A stretch of 40,213 bases of DNA from Candidatus Roseilinea mizusawaensis (GCA_016841965.1 JAEANN010000006.1:1-40213), one strand, 5' to 3'. Counted from the first letter of the stretch, positions 1 through 7,861 are shown. Notes: generated by a model not told the origin, from the letters alone. Numbers and translations: made by a program.

Positions 1-707
1 GCGAGCGCGGACGCGGCGCGAGAGCGGATTGCCCGCGCGCGCCGGCCTCGGCCGCGAGGCCGGCGACCGGGCGTAGTGGACAACCGGCTTGTTGCATCGC
101 GCCGCGAGGACGCGGCGCGAGAGCGGACGCGGCGTGGAGCGGACGTGGCGCGAGAGCAGGTGTGGCGCGAGAGCGGATTGCCAGCGCTCGCCGGCCTCGT
201 CCGCGCGGCCGGCGACCGGGCGTAGTGGCCAACCGGCGTGTTGCATCGCGCCGCGCGGACGCGGCGCGAGAGCGGCCCCGGCGCGAGAGCGGCCGCGGGG
301 GGTGCGCGGCTTGCCCGCGCGCCCCCGGCGCGGGCGCGGGCCGCGGCCGCGAGGCCGGCGACCGGGCGTAGTGGACAACCGGCTTGTTGCATCGCGCCGC
401 GAGGACGCGGCGCGAGAGCGGACGCGGCGCGAGAGCGGACGCGGCGCGAGAGCGGACGTGGCGCGAGAACGGATTGCAGCGCTCGCCGGCCTCGTCCGCG
501 AGGCCGGCGACCGGGCGTAGTGGACAACCGGCTTGTTGCATCGCGCCGCGAGGACGCGGCGCGAGAGCGGACGCGGCGTGGAGCGGACGCGGCGCGAGAG
601 CGGACGTGGCGCGAGAGCGGACGCGGCGTGGAGCGGACGTGGCGCGAGAACGGATTGCCAGCGCTCGCCGGCCTCGTCCGCGAGGCCGGCGACCGGGCGT
701 AGTGGAC
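1..707. repeat. Nested GC-rich tandem hairpin repeat array
   Basis: This gene-free stretch is a tandem array. The landmark GGCGACCGGGCGTAGTGG starts at 62, 211, 357, 506 and 688, giving periods of 149, 146, 149 and 182 bp. Each unit carries a perfect 10-bp hairpin TCGCGCCGCG/CGCGGCGCGA with an AGGA or CGGA loop (97-120, 246-269, 392-415, 541-564). A second hairpin, GCCGGCCTCG/CGAGGCCGGC with loop TCCG or GCCG, lies at 41-64, 190-213 (one mismatch), 485-508 and 667-690. Between them sits a shorter repeat of about 17 bp, GCGGACGCGGCGCGAGA and variants, in changing copy number, which explains the longer last period. The array runs off the left edge. The long open frames through it are composition artefacts. 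Function is unknown; a REP-like or structural DNA role is a guess. Confidence 0.93.
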
Positions 708-840
708 ATCTGTCAGGTGGCTAGATGGACGGGCAATTTGAGGCCGTTCGTGTAAACTAACATCGCCTCGGTCATGTTAACGGCCGGGCCGTAACGCAAG
801 TGATCTGCAATCCATATCTCAACTTAAAGGAGTGACAGCG

Positions 841-1842
841 ATGGCAAGACCGGTTACGCTTTTCACAGGGCAGTGGGCGGACTTGACGCTCGACAAAGTG
901 GCCGAAAAGGCCCGCTCGTTCGGTTACGATGGACTGGAGCTGGCGTGTTGGGGCGATCATTTTGATGTCTCGCGCGCGCTCAGCGAAGATGGCTATGTTC
1001 AGTCGCGCTGGGACATTTTGAACAAATATGGTCTGCAGTGCTTTGCGATTAGCACCCACCTGGTAGGGCAGGCAGTGTGCGATGTGATCGACGAGCGGCA
1101 CAAAGCGATTCTGCCGCCGCACGTGTGGGGCGACGGCAAGCCCGAAGGCGTGAACCGCCGCGCAGCGGAGGAAGTTGCCAACACGGCGCGCGCCGCGGAA
1201 AAGTTCGGCGTGAAAGTGGTCAACGGTTTCACCGGCTCAAGCATCTGGCGTTACGTGTACTCGTTCCCGCCAGTCTCGCCGGAGATGATCGACGCCGGTT
1301 ACCGCGAGTTTGCCGATCGCTGGAATCCCATTCTGGATGTGTTCGACCAAGCCGGCGTGAAGTTCGGCCTCGAGGTGCACCCGACCGAAATCGCTTTCGA
1401 CATTGCTTCGGCCGAACGTGCGTTGCAGGCGCTGAACCACCGCCCGGCATTTGGCTTCAACTACGACCCGTCGCACTTTGGCTATCAGGGCGTGGACTAT
1501 GTCGGCTTCATTCGCAAATTCCGTGACCGCATCTATCACGTGCACATGAAGGATGTGGGCTGGAGCAGTGTGCCCACACAAGCCGGCGTGTTCGGCGGGC
1601 ATGTCGCTTTCGGCGACTCGCGCCGTTACTGGGACTTCCGCTCGCTGGGCCGGGGCAAGATCAATTTCGAGGAAATCATCCGCGCGCTCAACGAGATCGG
1701 CTATAACGGCCCGCTTTCGGTGGAGTGGGAAGACAGCGGCATGGACCGCGAGCATGGCGCCACCGAGGCCGCTGCCTTCGTCAAGCGCATCGACTTCAAA
1801 CCCAGTGCTGTGGCGTTCGACGCGGCGTTTGAGAGGAAGTAG
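841..1842 (+). CDS. Sugar phosphate isomerase/epimerase (AP-endonuclease-2 type TIM barrel)
   Basis: A 333-residue cytosolic protein of the xylose-isomerase-like TIM-barrel family, which interconverts sugars or sugar phosphates with a divalent metal. Visible family marks are the early strand ending [14 protein letters not shown], the central GLEVHPTE with a metal-ligand Glu and His, the [12 protein letters not shown] segment with Asp and His, the HVHMKD segment, and the late [10 protein letters not shown] Glu. Length is near the upper family range. I chose ATG 841 because AAAGGAG (826-832) lies 8 nt upstream; a GTG at 832 overlaps that site. A truncated four-helix gene and then a Gfo/Idh/MocA dehydrogenase follow on the same strand, a common pairing in inositol or unusual-sugar catabolism. 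The exact substrate cannot be read from the sequence. Confidence 0.92.
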   Translation: MARPVTLFTGQWADLTLDKVAEKARSFGYDGLELACWGDHFDVSRALSEDGYVQSRWDILNKYGLQCFAISTHLVGQAVCDVIDERHKAILPPHVWGDGKPEGVNRRAAEEVANTARAAEKFGVKVVNGFTGSSIWRYVYSFPPVSPEMIDAGYREFADRWNPILDVFDQAGVKFGLEVHPTEIAFDIASAERALQALNHRPAFGFNYDPSHFGYQGVDYVGFIRKFRDRIYHVHMKDVGWSSVPTQAGVFGGHVAFGDSRRYWDFRSLGRGKINFEEIIRALNEIGYNGPLSVEWEDSGMDREHGATEAAAFVKRIDFKPSAVAFDAAFERK

Positions 1843-1876
1843 ACGAACAGACGACAGACGACAGATGACAGACCCG
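1841..1876 (+). repeat. Short heptamer array (AGACGAC type)
   Basis: Starting inside the isomerase stop codon, the sequence repeats the 7-mer AGACGAC and variants: AGACGAA at 1841, AGACGAC at 1849 and 1856, AGATGAC at 1863, AGACCCG at 1870, with one extra base after the first unit. It directly precedes the start region of the four-helix-bundle gene and forms the left border of that gene's insertion between two operon-like neighbours. Confidence 0.75.
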
Positions 1877-1886
1877 GGAGTGAGCG

Positions 1887-2117
1887 ATGCACAATTATCG
1901 TCAGTTGAAAGTGTGGCAGCGCAGTCTGGCATTTGCGCTCAGAGTGTATCGTGAGGCTGCCGAGCACTTTCCTGCTGACGAACGTTTTGGTTTGACCAGT
2001 CAAATCTGCCGGGCTGCCGGTTCTATTCCCATGAATATCGCCGAAGGGTCGGGCAATAGCTCGAACAAAGAGTTTTGCCGATATCTGGATATGGCGAAGC
2101 GATCTGGTGAACTCTGA
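1887..2117 (+). CDS. Truncated four-helix-bundle protein (S23/IVP family)
   Basis: The 76 residues match the start of the four-helix-bundle family known from 23S rRNA intervening-sequence ORFs: the opening HNYRQLKVWQ, then GLTSQICRAAGSIPMNIAEGSGNSSNKEF. Family members are usually about 115-130 residues. Here translation stops at SGEL, where a GSxxELE helix should begin, because the sequence passes into a CTCTGAA heptamer array that supplies TGA. The last helix or so is therefore missing. GGGAG (1876-1880) lies 6 nt before ATG 1887, so it could still be translated. The gene sits between co-directional sugar genes with heptamer arrays on both sides, which suggests an insertion that was later eroded. 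Family function is poorly known; some relatives (Avd) assist diversity-generating retroelements, but no reverse transcriptase is present here. Confidence 0.85.
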   Translation: MHNYRQLKVWQRSLAFALRVYREAAEHFPADERFGLTSQICRAAGSIPMNIAEGSGNSSNKEFCRYLDMAKRSGEL

Positions 2118-2270
2118 ACTCTGAACTCTGTACTCTGTACTCTGAACTCTGTACTCTGAACTCTGAACTCTGAACTCTGAACTCTGAACTCTGTACTCTG
2201 TACTCTGAACTCTGAACTCTGTACTCTGTACTCTGTACTCTGTACTCTGTACTCTGTGCTCTGTGCTCTC
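2110..2270 (+). repeat. Heptamer tandem array, 23 copies (AACTCTG/TACTCTG)
   Basis: Exactly 161 bp, 23 contiguous 7-mers. Most are AACTCTG or TACTCTG, mixed without strict order; the last two drift to TGCTCTG and TGCTCTC. The first unit overlaps the 3' end of the truncated four-helix gene and supplies its stop codon. The last unit ends one base before the GGAGG ribosome site (2272-2276) of the next gene. Because 7 is not a multiple of 3, all frames read the array as repeating peptides; none is a credible gene. Confidence 0.97.
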
Positions 2271-2281
2271 TGGAGGATTCA

Positions 2282-3478
2282 ATGAGCGACCCTAAAGTTG
2301 GATTTGTGACAATGGCCGGCCCGAAAGCCGAAGGAACCGCGCCGACCGTGGGCGTGGGCATGTTGGGCTATGCGTTTATGGGCAAAGCGCACTCGAACGC
2401 CCTGAAGAAGCTGCCGTACATGATGTACCCGCCGCCGGCTATTCCCCGCCTGGTGGCCATCGCCGGCCGCAATCAGGACGCGGTGCAAGAGGCCGCCCGG
2501 CGCTATGGGTACGAGAAAGCCTATACCGACTGGCGCCAGATGATGGACGACCCGGACGTGCAAGTGTTCGTCAACAACGGCCCCAACAACGTGCACCTCG
2601 AGCCGAATGTGGCGGCCGCCAAAGCCGGCAAGCACATCATGAGCGAGAAGCCGCTGGGCCGCACGGCCGCCGAATGCAAGGAGATGTGGGACGCGGTGGT
2701 CAAGGCCGGCGTCAAGCATCAGGTCGCTTTCAACTATCGCTTCGTGCCGGCGGTGCGCCTGGTGCGCCAACTGATCGAGCAGGGCAAGCTCGGCCGCATC
2801 TATCACTTCCGCGCCACGTATCTGCAAGAGTGGATTGCCGACCCCGATTTCCCGATGGTGTGGCGGCTCGACCAGTCGGTGGCCGGCAGCGGCACGATCG
2901 GCGACCTCGGTTCGCACATCATCGACCTGGCGCGTTACCTGGTCGGCGAGCCGAAGAGCGTGATGGCGCGCACCGAAACCTTCATTCCCGAGCGCAAGAA
3001 CGCCGAGGGCAAAGTTGAGAAGGTCACCGTGGACGATGCCTTCCAGGCCATCATCGAGTATGAAGGCGGCGCAGTGGGCACGTTGGAAGCCTCGCGTTTC
3101 TGCCCCGGCCGCAAAAACTTCAACACCTTCGAGATTAACGCCGAGCACGGCAGCATCCGCTTCAATCTTGAGGCGATCAACGAACTCGAAGTGTTCTGGA
3201 AGCACGGCGCAGTGGACAAAGACACGATGGGGTTCACCAAAGTGCTGGTGTCCGAGTCCTATCATCCGTGGTGGGGCAACTGGTGGCCGCAGGGCCACTT
3301 CATCGGGTGGGAGCATACCTTCGTCCACGAGTGGGATCACTTCCTGCGCGCCGTGGTGAAGGGCGACCCAGTGACGCCGCACGGGCCGGACTTCGAGGAT
3401 GGCTACAAGAACGCGGTGATCTGCGACGCGATTGTGGCGTCGGCCCAGTCGCGCCGACAGGTAGATATCAAGTACTAA
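2282..3478 (+). CDS. Gfo/Idh/MocA family oxidoreductase
   Basis: A 398-residue NAD(P)-dependent sugar or inositol-type dehydrogenase. The Rossmann motif GVGMLGYAFMG is at about residues 22-32, followed by the family motif SEKPLGRT near 121-128. The catalytic-domain signature lies in the stretch with NYRFVPAVRL, GKLGRIYHFRATY and GTIGDLGSHIIDLARYLVGE, whose His in GSHIIDLAR is the usual catalytic-region residue. GGAGG at 2272-2276 sits 5 nt before ATG 2282 and fixes the start. Together with the isomerase upstream it probably oxidises and isomerises the same sugar. The region between them holds the truncated four-helix gene and a 23-copy heptamer array. A hairpin with a weak T-rich tail follows at 3517. 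Confidence 0.93.
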   Translation: MSDPKVGFVTMAGPKAEGTAPTVGVGMLGYAFMGKAHSNALKKLPYMMYPPPAIPRLVAIAGRNQDAVQEAARRYGYEKAYTDWRQMMDDPDVQVFVNNGPNNVHLEPNVAAAKAGKHIMSEKPLGRTAAECKEMWDAVVKAGVKHQVAFNYRFVPAVRLVRQLIEQGKLGRIYHFRATYLQEWIADPDFPMVWRLDQSVAGSGTIGDLGSHIIDLARYLVGEPKSVMARTETFIPERKNAEGKVEKVTVDDAFQAIIEYEGGAVGTLEASRFCPGRKNFNTFEINAEHGSIRFNLEAINELEVFWKHGAVDKDTMGFTKVLVSESYHPWWGNWWPQGHFIGWEHTFVHEWDHFLRAVVKGDPVTPHGPDFEDGYKNAVICDAIVASAQSRRQVDIKY

Positions 3479-3516
3479 CCGCGCAGCCCGACGCGCGTGT
3501 TGCGTTGCGAGCTATG

Positions 3517-3552
3517 ACGTGGCGCGTCCAGCCGGCGCGCCACGTTGTGTTT
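3517..3552 (+). terminator. Hairpin, probable terminator after the oxidoreductase
   Basis: ACGTGGCGCG (3517-3526) and CGCGCCACGT (3536-3545) form a perfect 10-bp stem with a 9-nt loop, followed by TGTGTTT. It lies 39 bp after the oxidoreductase stop. The T-run is broken, so termination strength is uncertain. The remaining 3553-3671 shows a possible -10 box TATGAT (3587-3592) for the globin but no convincing -35. Confidence 0.6.
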
Positions 3553-3671
3553 GCATCGGCGGCGCACTGACGTGTGCAGTCTGGTTTATGATTGCCCCGC
3601 CACCTTCGCCTGGCGCTCTTAGCGTTGCGAGACGGCGCAGGTGGACGAATAATCAGGCGAATGGAGACGAC

Positions 3672-4079
3672 ATGACGCCGGAACAAATCAAGCTCGTGCA
3701 GACAACTTTTGAAAAGATTCGACCGGTTGCCCAGGAAACCGGCGAGTTGTTCTATCAAAAATTCTTCGAGATGGACCCGACGGTGCGCCCTCTGTTCAAG
3801 GGCGATGTAAAGCGGCAGGGCTTGATGCTCATGACCGCAATTGGCATGGCTGTCAGCAATCTCGACCGGCCTGAAACCATTGCAGGCAATATCGAGGCGC
3901 TGGGCCGCCGGCACTGGCAATACGGCGTGCGCGTGGCAGACTACAACACCTTTGGCGCTGCGCTGATGTGGACGCTTGAGCAAGTGCTTGGCGACGCTTT
4001 CACGCAGGAAGCGCGCGAAGCCTGGGGTGAAACATTTGCGCTGCTGTCGAGCAGCATGAAGCAGGCCACAAAGGAATAG
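3672..4079 (+). CDS. Single-domain globin
   Basis: A 135-residue heme globin of the bacterial haemoglobin/flavohaemoglobin-domain type, with no reductase domain. Expected residues are visible: Phe42 in RPLFKGD (CD1), Gln49 as likely distal E7, and proximal His81 in GRRHWQYGVRVADYNTFG (F8), with a Trp after the His. Such proteins bind O2 or NO and often help with NO detoxification or oxygen delivery. ATG 3672 is chosen because GGAG (3663-3666) precedes it closely and the globin fold begins at once; the frame is open upstream to 3519 without homology. It appears to be a single-gene unit ending at a strong hairpin terminator (4119). Confidence 0.93.
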   Translation: MTPEQIKLVQTTFEKIRPVAQETGELFYQKFFEMDPTVRPLFKGDVKRQGLMLMTAIGMAVSNLDRPETIAGNIEALGRRHWQYGVRVADYNTFGAALMWTLEQVLGDAFTQEAREAWGETFALLSSSMKQATKE

Positions 4080-4118
4080 CAGGCGCCCGCTGCGCCATGC
4101 GCCAGACAGCTAGCAGCA

Positions 4119-4154
4119 AGGCCCGCCGCATTGCGCCGGCGGGCCTGCTTTGTT
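4119..4154 (+). terminator. Rho-independent terminator after globin
   Basis: AGGCCCGCCG (4119-4128) pairs perfectly with CGGCGGGCCT (4137-4146) around an 8-nt loop, followed by GCTTTGTT. It separates the plus-strand globin from the convergent minus-strand LLM gene that ends at 4175. Confidence 0.85.
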
Positions 4155-4174
4155 CCCATGTCGGGGCGATGTCA

Positions 4175-5113
4175 TCAGTTCCCGGCAAAGCGCGGCAGCA
4201 CTTCCTGCATGAACAGACGCGCGCCGTCGGTTCTGGGAAAGTCGGCAAAGCGCAGGATGAAGTGCTCTACGCCTGCCTCGGTAAAGCGGCGCAGTTGCGC
4301 GGCTACCTCGTCGGGCGCGCCGACGAGCGCGCTCGACGGATCATAGAAGGGGCTGGCTTGCGCCATGCGCAGCGCGGCTTCGCGCGATGGCGCGACGGCC
4401 ACGCACTCGTTGCTCCACGTTTTGACGATGCTGCTGTAGTCGCGGCCCACTGCCTGGCAGTGATCGCGCAATGTGTCGAGCAGTTCGCGGTAGTGCTCCA
4501 GCGTGCCGCCGGGAAAGTTCCACCAATCCGCATATTTGGCCGTGACGCGCAAGGTGAGCTTGCGTCCGCCGCCGCCGATCATCAATGGAGGCATAGGCGC
4601 CGGCTTGGGTTCGCAAATCGCCTTTTCGATGTGATAGTAGCGGCCGTGAAATGTTGCGCGAGCTTCGCGCCACATCAGGCGGATGATTTGCGCGGCCTCG
4701 TCGAGCTGGTGGATGCGGATGGCCGGCTCTGGAAACTCGTAGCCATAGGCCAGGTATTCGTCCTGTTTCCATCCTGCGCCGATGCCGAGGACAAAACGCC
4801 CGTTGGTCAATGCCTGCAATGTTGCACCCATCTTGGCAACCAGCGCCGGGTTGCGGTAGGACTGCGACAACACAATGCTGCCAAAGGTGAAGTCCTTGAA
4901 CAGGCCGGCCAGGTAACACAGTGTCGTCCAGCATTCGTAGGTGTCGGTCATCGGGTCCTGAAAGGATGCCCAGGGCACGAAATGATCCGCCACCCATGCG
5001 GAGGCAAAGCTGCCGCGCAGGGCGTCCAGGTTTTCGACGATCTGATCGACGAAGGCGCGGCCGGTGGTTCCATCCACGGGGAAGTCGGGCACGCGCCAGC
5101 CAAAATGAACCAT
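4175..5113 (-). CDS. LLM class (luciferase-like, probably F420-dependent) oxidoreductase
   Basis: A 312-residue protein of the bacterial luciferase-like monooxygenase family, a TIM barrel that binds F420 or FMN. Seen motifs are SAWVADHFVPW near the start, FGSIVLSQSYRNPALVAKMGATLQALTNGRFVLGIGAGWKQDEYLAYGYEFP in the middle, PLMIGGGGRKLTLRVTAKYADWWN, and a C-terminal LVGAPDEVAAQLRRFTEAGVEHFILRF. These fit the F420-dependent LLM subgroup better than true luciferases; cofactor choice is inferred. It is the last gene of a probable minus-strand operon after the sucrase/ferredoxin-like gene (34-bp gap). GGAAAG a short distance upstream of ATG 5113 is a modest ribosome site. Confidence 0.9.
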   Translation of the reverse strand: MVHFGWRVPDFPVDGTTGRAFVDQIVENLDALRGSFASAWVADHFVPWASFQDPMTDTYECWTTLCYLAGLFKDFTFGSIVLSQSYRNPALVAKMGATLQALTNGRFVLGIGAGWKQDEYLAYGYEFPEPAIRIHQLDEAAQIIRLMWREARATFHGRYYHIEKAICEPKPAPMPPLMIGGGGRKLTLRVTAKYADWWNFPGGTLEHYRELLDTLRDHCQAVGRDYSSIVKTWSNECVAVAPSREAALRMAQASPFYDPSSALVGAPDEVAAQLRRFTEAGVEHFILRFADFPRTDGARLFMQEVLPRFAGN

Positions 5114-5147
5114 GAGTCACTTTCCAATTTGCGCAATAACCCGTTGG

Positions 5148-6041
5148 CTACTCGATGCCGATCAGCCGAAATTGATCTTGCGCTGAGGGGACTTCATCCC
5201 GGCAATTGGTGTAGGTATAGATGGCGGCTTTGTCGCGCGTCATTTCCACATAGCGCCGCTCGCCGTCGGCGGTGGTGATTTCGATGCGCCAGTGATTGTC
5301 GGACAGGGCGGTGGTTTGTGTTGCGCGGCAGGCGTTGATCGCGGTGGCCCCGCTGTGCTGCCGGAAGAAGTAGTCGGCGGCCTGCAACACAGCGTCTTGA
5401 TTCGACCGCCCGCGCAGATTGTCGATGACAATCTCGCCGGCGCGATAGTGCTCGACCAGCCCGACAGCGCTGGCCGGTGTAACCCGCCCATACACAATGC
5501 CGTGCGGCAGGCAGATCACATTCGCGGCGAAGCGATGGCCGCCCACGTGCGAGGCCAGCCATACATCCCATCCCGGCTGCGCTGCGAGTGTGTGGTACAC
5601 CGGCACGCCCAGCCTGGCGCAGCAGGCATCGCGCGATCCATGCGCGCAGACCACAATCAGCGGATCGCCGGACTTATTGCTGTCGTAACGCGCGTCCCCC
5701 GAAACGATTGCCGGCAGATCGAGCCGCATTAGATCGGCGTAGGCGTTCAAGGTGAAGCGATACAGCCGCACGTTCGCTTCGCGCGACACAACCACATAGA
5801 ACACCGGCCCGGCTTGTTGGCGGCCCGGCTGGCGTATGAGTTGCAGCCGCGCGTGGGGGATTGTTTTCAGTGCGGCGCTCAGCCGGTTTTTCACCGGCTG
5901 CGACAACCGGCTGCCCTCAAAGGCGTCTGATTCCCACGTTTCGGCATATTCCAGCAGCAGCCAGACATCGGCGCGGGCTGCGGTTGCAAACAGGTGTTCG
6001 CCGGCCTGTGTGGCAAACTCGGCGCAATGAATACCGGACAT
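5148..6041 (-). CDS. Sucrase/ferredoxin-like (Apd1-type) 2Fe-2S protein
   Basis: A 297-residue member of the sucrase/ferredoxin-like family, a thioredoxin-fold ferredoxin. The diagnostic motifs are VCAHGSRDACC (Cys132, Cys140) and SHVGGHRFAANVICLPHGIVYGRV (His165, His169). In the eukaryotic homologue Apd1, two Cys and two His at these places bind a redox-active 2Fe-2S cluster, so the same Cys2-His2 ligation is predicted here. The adjacent Cys141 is an extra thiol of unknown role. The C-terminal third (about 205-297) is a second domain common in bacterial members. No ribosome site is obvious before ATG 6041. It lies between the NHL gene (33-bp gap) and the LLM oxidoreductase, so it may pass electrons to one of them; that link is inference. 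Confidence 0.88.
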   Translation of the reverse strand: MSGIHCAEFATQAGEHLFATAARADVWLLLEYAETWESDAFEGSRLSQPVKNRLSAALKTIPHARLQLIRQPGRQQAGPVFYVVVSREANVRLYRFTLNAYADLMRLDLPAIVSGDARYDSNKSGDPLIVVCAHGSRDACCARLGVPVYHTLAAQPGWDVWLASHVGGHRFAANVICLPHGIVYGRVTPASAVGLVEHYRAGEIVIDNLRGRSNQDAVLQAADYFFRQHSGATAINACRATQTTALSDNHWRIEITTADGERRYVEMTRDKAAIYTYTNCRDEVPSAQDQFRLIGIE

Positions 6042-6074
6042 GTTGCGGGGGCTGACTGTTGCTGTGCCGAGCGG

Positions 6075-7004
6075 CTAGACTTTGGCCAGTTTGGTGATGC
6101 GCCCGCCGGTGATCCACTCGACCACGTACAGGTTGCCGTCCTTGTCGGCGGCCATGCCGTGCGGGCTGTTGAACTTGCCGGCTTGCAAGTGGTCGTGGAT
6201 GTTGGGCCATCCTTTGACTTTCACCACGTCTTCGTTGCTGCCCAGATGTGTCACCAGTCTGTCGTTGCCGTCCAGGATGGTCAGCCGCGCGTATAGCTCG
6301 GGCATCATCAGAAACTCGCCGTGGGTGATGAAGCCATCCGGGCTGGTGAGGTAGTCTGCGCCAAAGGCGCGTTTGTAGTTGCCCTCGACATCATAGACCT
6401 GGATGCGTTTGTTGCTGCGGTCGGCGATGTACAGCTCTGGCTCGGCTTTGCGCGTGTCCACCCAGATGCCATGCGGGCAACTGAATGCGCCGGTCTTACC
6501 TTCCTCGCCGTTGATGCTGTTCAGGTATTTGCCTGTTTTGTCATAGCGGTGGATGTAGTTCGAGCCGTAGCCGTCGGTGACCCAGATGTCGCCGTTGCCG
6601 CCGAATCGCGCTTCATTCACCGCGACCCACGTCGGCGAATAGTTGGCCTTCTGGTATACAGGATGATCGGGCCTGTCGATGTTGAGAACGGTCTTGCCGT
6701 CCAGCGTGGTCTTCAGCACTTCGCCGCTGCCCTGATCGGTGAGCCAGAGGTATTCGGTGTCGCCTTCCTTGACCAGCGTCATGCCGTGCGCGCCGAGGAA
6801 ACGATCGCCCCACCAGTCGATCAGTTTGCCGCCAGAGTCGAACACCAGAACGGCCGGGTTGGCCTGATTGAACACCAACACATTGCCTTTTTCACTCACC
6901 ACCACGCCGTGCGTGCGGCCATTCTCGCGCCCGCTGGGTGTTTCAGGAATGCGCGCCCAGTTGTCGATCCATTCATAGGTGTGCTGTCCAGTCCCAATGC
7001 GCAT
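6075..7004 (-). CDS. NHL-repeat six-bladed beta-propeller protein (PAL-like)
   Basis: A 309-residue beta-propeller resembling peptidyl-alpha-hydroxyglycine alpha-amidating lyase and other NHL proteins. Repeated blade signatures are visible: HGVVVSEKGNVLVFNQ, HGMTLVKEGDTEYLWLTDQGSGEV, NGDIWVTDGYGSNYIHRYDKTGKYL, CPHGIWVDTRKAEPELYIADRSNKRIQVYD, and SPHGMAADKDGNLYVVEWITGGRITKL. No signal peptide is seen. AAGGAG (7011-7016) is followed at once by three in-frame ATGs; the third, at 7004, has a 6-nt spacing and begins MRIGTG, so I prefer it. The longer open frame upstream has no homology. Its place after a PhyH dioxygenase suggests it handles a product or regulates that enzyme, but no reaction can be assigned. 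Confidence 0.88.
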   Translation of the reverse strand: MRIGTGQHTYEWIDNWARIPETPSGRENGRTHGVVVSEKGNVLVFNQANPAVLVFDSGGKLIDWWGDRFLGAHGMTLVKEGDTEYLWLTDQGSGEVLKTTLDGKTVLNIDRPDHPVYQKANYSPTWVAVNEARFGGNGDIWVTDGYGSNYIHRYDKTGKYLNSINGEEGKTGAFSCPHGIWVDTRKAEPELYIADRSNKRIQVYDVEGNYKRAFGADYLTSPDGFITHGEFLMMPELYARLTILDGNDRLVTHLGSNEDVVKVKGWPNIHDHLQAGKFNSPHGMAADKDGNLYVVEWITGGRITKLAKV

Positions 7005-7075
7005 CATCATCTCCTTGCCCGCATCGCTTTTTGACGCGAGTTCCTGCTGCACCCACTTTGCCAACCTGAATAAGC

Positions 7076-7861
7076 TTACTGTGGCCAGACGCGAGGGAAC
7101 GCGTCGCCTTGCAGCATCTCGCCGTCGTCCACGGTCACGTACGGCTTCATGATGTGGTTGCCGCCTTCCACGTAGATCGTGTCCTGGGTCATGTAGTGGA
7201 AGGCAATCGCGCGTCGGGGCCGGCCGCTGCGATTGGCATGTGAGCCGTGCCACGTCAGCGGGTGGTGATAGTGCACGTAGCCTTTGGGCACCGGGCACAG
7301 TCGGACTTCGATCTTATGGCCTTTGTACTCTGTCGGCATGTCCCCGAAGTCTTTCAATGTATGCAGAAAATCGATCTCTTTGCCCCACAGGTGCGAGCCG
7401 GGCACCATGCTCATGCAGCCGTTCGACTCGTCCACATCGTCCAGCGCCACCCAGGCCGTGATCTGTGTGTCGAGCGGGGCGATGTTGGGCCAGTAAGGCG
7501 AATCCTGGTGCCACATGTTCACTCCGCCGGTTTGTTGGGGCTTGTATTGGATCTGGTCGTGCCAGATGCGCAGTTCACGCGCGCCGGATAGTTGGGCCAC
7601 TTCCTCCACCATCTTGTAGTTGAACATCAGCGCCTTGAACGGCCCGCTGGCCTGCCACATGTTCACGATCTGCCACACGGGGGCGTCGGGCTTGCCGCTG
7701 AGGTTCACGATGCGCACTGGCCTGTGTTCCAGCCGGTCTGCGTTATCAATCACGCGCTGCAATTCTGCGCGCAATTCCTCCACCTGTTCGTCGCTCAGCA
7801 CACGACTCCCCAACACAAATCCGTTCGTCTTGAATGCCTGAACCTGTTCTGCTGTCAACAC
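7076..7861 (-). CDS. Phytanoyl-CoA dioxygenase (PhyH) family protein
   Basis: A 261-residue Fe(II)/2-oxoglutarate dioxygenase of the PhyH family. The 2-His-1-Asp triad is readable: His118 and Asp120 in MWHQDSPYWP and the distal His205 in PLTWHGSHANRSGRPRRAI, whose Arg residues would bind 2-oxoglutarate. Bacterial PhyH proteins hydroxylate varied small molecules, so substrate is open. The start is GTG 7861, supported by GGAGGG (complement of 7869-7874) at 7 nt. It is the first gene of the probable operon PhyH, NHL propeller, sucrase/ferredoxin-like, LLM oxidoreductase. Confidence 0.93.
   Translation of the reverse strand: MLTAEQVQAFKTNGFVLGSRVLSDEQVEELRAELQRVIDNADRLEHRPVRIVNLSGKPDAPVWQIVNMWQASGPFKALMFNYKMVEEVAQLSGARELRIWHDQIQYKPQQTGGVNMWHQDSPYWPNIAPLDTQITAWVALDDVDESNGCMSMVPGSHLWGKEIDFLHTLKDFGDMPTEYKGHKIEVRLCPVPKGYVHYHHPLTWHGSHANRSGRPRRAIAFHYMTQDTIYVEGGNHIMKPYVTVDDGEMLQGDAFPRVWPQ

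Noticed and set aside
89-755. Long Arg/Ala-rich open frames through the left-end repeat
   Set aside because: Several frames are open at once, all products are repeats of the DNA units, and no ribosome site or homology is seen.
1887-2117. Diversity-generating retroelement accessory (Avd) role for the four-helix gene
   Set aside because: No reverse transcriptase, template repeat or variable repeat was seen, and the sequence matches the general S23/IVP branch.
1701-2361. Minus-strand proteins made of EYRVQS/EFRVQS repeats
   Set aside because: They are translations of the 7-bp array in shifting frames and continue antisense through real genes.
4097-5278. 393-residue plus-strand frame opposite the LLM gene
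   Set aside because: It is the antisense shadow of a clearly recognisable family protein, as are similar long frames opposite the ABC ATPases and oxidoreductase.
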